Made by a program: the position numbers and the translations under genes | Notes under the pieces: model-generated | Told to the model about the DNA's origin: nothing | Databases searched by the model: none | What the model saw: only the letters and a program-made list of their open reading frames with translations | Shown: positions 3,940-5,616 of the stretch, one piece after another | Layout of the letters: every line of letters starts with the position of its first letter | Numbering within the stretch: position 1 is the stretch's first letter | NCBI GenBank assembly: GCA_021604825.1 | Contig: BQJS01000248.1 | Location: forward strand, 1 to 5,616 | DNA from: Phycisphaerae bacterium | GTDB lineage: Bacteria; Planctomycetota; Phycisphaerae; UBA1845 | Direction of reading: 5' to 3' | DNA length: 5,616 bases

Positions 3940-5616
3940 ATGCGTCGCTTGATTTTTACAATCCTGATTGTGTCGTTAGGCGGCATGCTGGCGCTAAGCG
4001 AGGCGGAAGCAAACGCTCAGCCGGGCGATGCGGCGCGACCGTCCGACTCTCGTCGACTGATCCTCAACGCGCGCGAGCTGGACACGCGGCTTGAACCGAA
4101 TCTGCTGGCGGATTCCGCGCGCGAACTCACCTCTACTCGACCGGTGGTGATTCAACTCAAGGGCCCGATCACTTCGGCCCAACGTGTTCAACTCCAGAAA
4201 CTTGGCGTTGTGTTAAACGAGTACGTTCCCGATAACGCATATATTGCGGACGTTCGCCGTGTGCCTAGAAAGCAGTTGGCGGCGATGCCGTTTGTTCAGT
4301 GGGTTGGCGAATACAGGAAAGACTGGAAGTGTTCACCACAAATCGGTCGCAGGCGCACACCATTTAAGACCGAAGAACGAATCCGACTCGCCGGCAAAGA
4401 TCGCGTGCGGTTGGTGGTCACGTTGTTTGCGAACGAAAGCGTCAAACAGGCCAAGCTCGCTTTGGAAAATGCCGGTGCGACCGTTCGTGGCCGTGAACGA
4501 ATCGCCGAAAACACCGTTCTCTTCGTTGATATCCATCAGGATCGGGTCGAATCGCTCACTGAGATCGATTCAATTCAATTCGTCGAAGAGGCTCCGGAAC
4601 TTACCCTGCGAAATGATACGACGCGCTGGATCGTGCAAAGCAACCAGTCCGGTGTCTTACCGTTCTACGATAACGGGCTTCGCGGTGAGAACCAGATCAT
4701 CGGTATTATGGATAGCCAACCCGACAAGGATCACTGCTCGCTCGACAACGGAAAATTCCTCTTCTACAACACGTTTGACGGCAACAGCTTCCACGGGACC
4801 CACGTCGCATGTACCGCCGCTGGTGACGATTCTTCCGGTGCGAATCGGCAGGGCGTCGCCTACCATGCAAACATGGTGTTCAATTCGGTGCCAAGTTTCA
4901 CCGAAACCGGGATCACCACAAACCTCGACCTCCATCACAGCCAAGGCGCCCGCATCCACACCAACAGTTGGGGTGACGACGGGACCACTGCTTACAACGG
5001 GTTGTGCCGAGGGTTCGACGATTTCCTCTATCAAAACGAAGACGACTTCGTGTGCCTGGCTGTAACCAACGGTTCGGTGTTGCGCAACCCGGAGAACGCC
5101 AAGAACCTGCTTGCCGTTGGTGCGTCGCAAGATACACCCAATCAGCATTTGCATTGCCGCGGTGGGACCGGTCCGACGGCAGACGGGCGCCGAAAGCCGG
5201 AAATTTATGCGCCGGGTTGCTCGACGTTTTCAGCCTTTCCCAGTGCGTGCAGTGTTCAGCCAAACACGGGTACGTCGATGGCATGCCCAGCCGTCGCGGG
5301 CATCGCGACCCTGGTGCGTCAGTATTTTGTGGAAGGCTATTATCCAACCGGCATCGCGACACCGGCTGACGGGTTCACGCCCAGCGGCGCGTTGATCAAA
5401 TCGGTGCTGCTTAATTCGGCGGTGGATATGACCGGTGTTGGTGGGTATCCGTCAAACCTGGAAGGGTGGGGCCGGCTGCTCGCAGACAATGCGGTGTATT
5501 TTCCCGGCGATGCGATCAATCTGGTTGTCCATGAAGATGTGCGCAATACGTCCGGACTCAGTACCGCTGAGATTGGCGAATACACGTTGGCTGTGTTGGA
5601 CACCAACGAGCAGTTG
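3940..5616 (+). CDS. Secreted S8 subtilisin-like serine protease, KP-43-like (3' end outside window)
   Basis: The frame is open for 559 codons to the window edge. An in-frame TAG at 3925 makes ATG 3940 the first possible ATG. It has no clear Shine-Dalgarno, but it begins a good Sec signal peptide (MRR, hydrophobic 4-19, likely cleavage after ANA at 26). Residues about 68-222 look like two consecutive pro-region units: 68-126 (PVVIQLKGPIT...AYIADV...FVQWVGEY) and 155-222 (VRLVVTLFANE...TVLFVDI...IQFVEEAP). The S8 domain follows with Asp258 (IIGIMDS), His285 (FHGTHVAC), the substrate-binding segment ARIHTNSWG (337-345), oxyanion Asn377 (AVTNGS) and Ser446 (NTGTSMACPAVAG). ARIHTNSWG and the DGRRKPEIYAPG segment (415-426) resemble the KP-43 alkaline proteases, as does the following LIKSVLLNSAVDM...EGWGR region. 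After about residue 525 a beta-rich C-terminal domain begins and is cut by the edge. Oddities are DSQ instead of DTG/DSG after the catalytic Asp, T-N-G instead of the usual G-N around the oxyanion Asn, and eight Cys in the catalytic domain. It is predicted to be an active extracellular or periplasmic protease. Confidence 0.93.
   Translation, partial: MRRLIFTILIVSLGGMLALSEAEANAQPGDAARPSDSRRLILNARELDTRLEPNLLADSARELTSTRPVVIQLKGPITSAQRVQLQKLGVVLNEYVPDNAYIADVRRVPRKQLAAMPFVQWVGEYRKDWKCSPQIGRRRTPFKTEERIRLAGKDRVRLVVTLFANESVKQAKLALENAGATVRGRERIAENTVLFVDIHQDRVESLTEIDSIQFVEEAPELTLRNDTTRWIVQSNQSGVLPFYDNGLRGENQIIGIMDSQPDKDHCSLDNGKFLFYNTFDGNSFHGTHVACTAAGDDSSGANRQGVAYHANMVFNSVPSFTETGITTNLDLHHSQGARIHTNSWGDDGTTAYNGLCRGFDDFLYQNEDDFVCLAVTNGSVLRNPENAKNLLAVGASQDTPNQHLHCRGGTGPTADGRRKPEIYAPGCSTFSAFPSACSVQPNTGTSMACPAVAGIATLVRQYFVEGYYPTGIATPADGFTPSGALIKSVLLNSAVDMTGVGGYPSNLEGWGRLLADNAVYFPGDAINLVVHEDVRNTSGLSTAEIGEYTLAVLDTNEQL

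Noticed and set aside
3630..3986. 118-residue minus-strand open frame in the divergent region
   Set aside because: It overlaps the subtilase start and its probable promoter, has no recognisable domain, and no good ribosome-binding site was noted.
4244..5065. 273-residue plus-strand open frame inside the subtilase
   Set aside because: It is in the +1 frame relative to the subtilase and is Ser/Thr/Arg-rich. The real frame carries the full set of S8 motifs.
4657..5154. 165-residue minus-strand open frame, Val/Gly-rich and protein-like at first sight
   Set aside because: It is the antisense shadow of the subtilase catalytic core, which is certain in the sense frame.

Overview
The window is a moderately GC-rich, densely coding bacterial segment with five clear protein-coding genes plus a sixth, a secreted protease that runs off the right edge. 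Protein content suggests a Gram-negative-type bacterium. The mix of a YpfJ-type zinc peptidase, a SpoIIM-like membrane protein, an HDOD protein, an exported DUF1579 protein and a KP-43-like subtilase would fit Planctomycetota (Phycisphaerae-like). That placement is a low-confidence inference, since no rRNA or other marker gene is present.

Layout, left to right. (1) At 1-432 (+) lies the C-terminal part of a YpfJ-family neutral zinc metallopeptidase. (2) At 650-1228 (+) is an HslV/proteasome-beta-like Ntn-hydrolase whose predicted N-terminal nucleophile is Ser rather than Thr. It is followed after 14 nt by (3) 1243-1848 (+), a polytopic membrane protein that looks like a divergent SpoIIM/DUF95 protein. 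(4) At 2022-2897 (+) is a stand-alone HDOD-domain protein that keeps the His-Asp pair. (5) At 2935-3543 (-), convergent with the HDOD gene, is an exported DUF1579 protein. (6) After a 396-nt divergent intergenic region holding a good -10 box and short direct repeats, 3940-5616 (+) encodes a secreted S8 subtilisin-like protease. It has a signal peptide, an apparently duplicated pro-region, an intact Asp/His/Asn/Ser set and an unusually cysteine-rich catalytic domain. It stays open to the window edge.

Three of the six genes are peptidase-family members of unrelated folds (zinc metallopeptidase, Ntn-hydrolase, subtilase), but spacing and orientation do not make them one operon. The only tightly coupled pair is the Ntn-hydrolase and the SpoIIM-like membrane protein. 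I see no tRNA, rRNA, CRISPR array, insertion sequence or convincing intrinsic terminator. The most interesting points are the Ser-type HslV-like protein paired with a membrane protein, and the cysteine-rich KP-43-like subtilase with its altered active-site surroundings.
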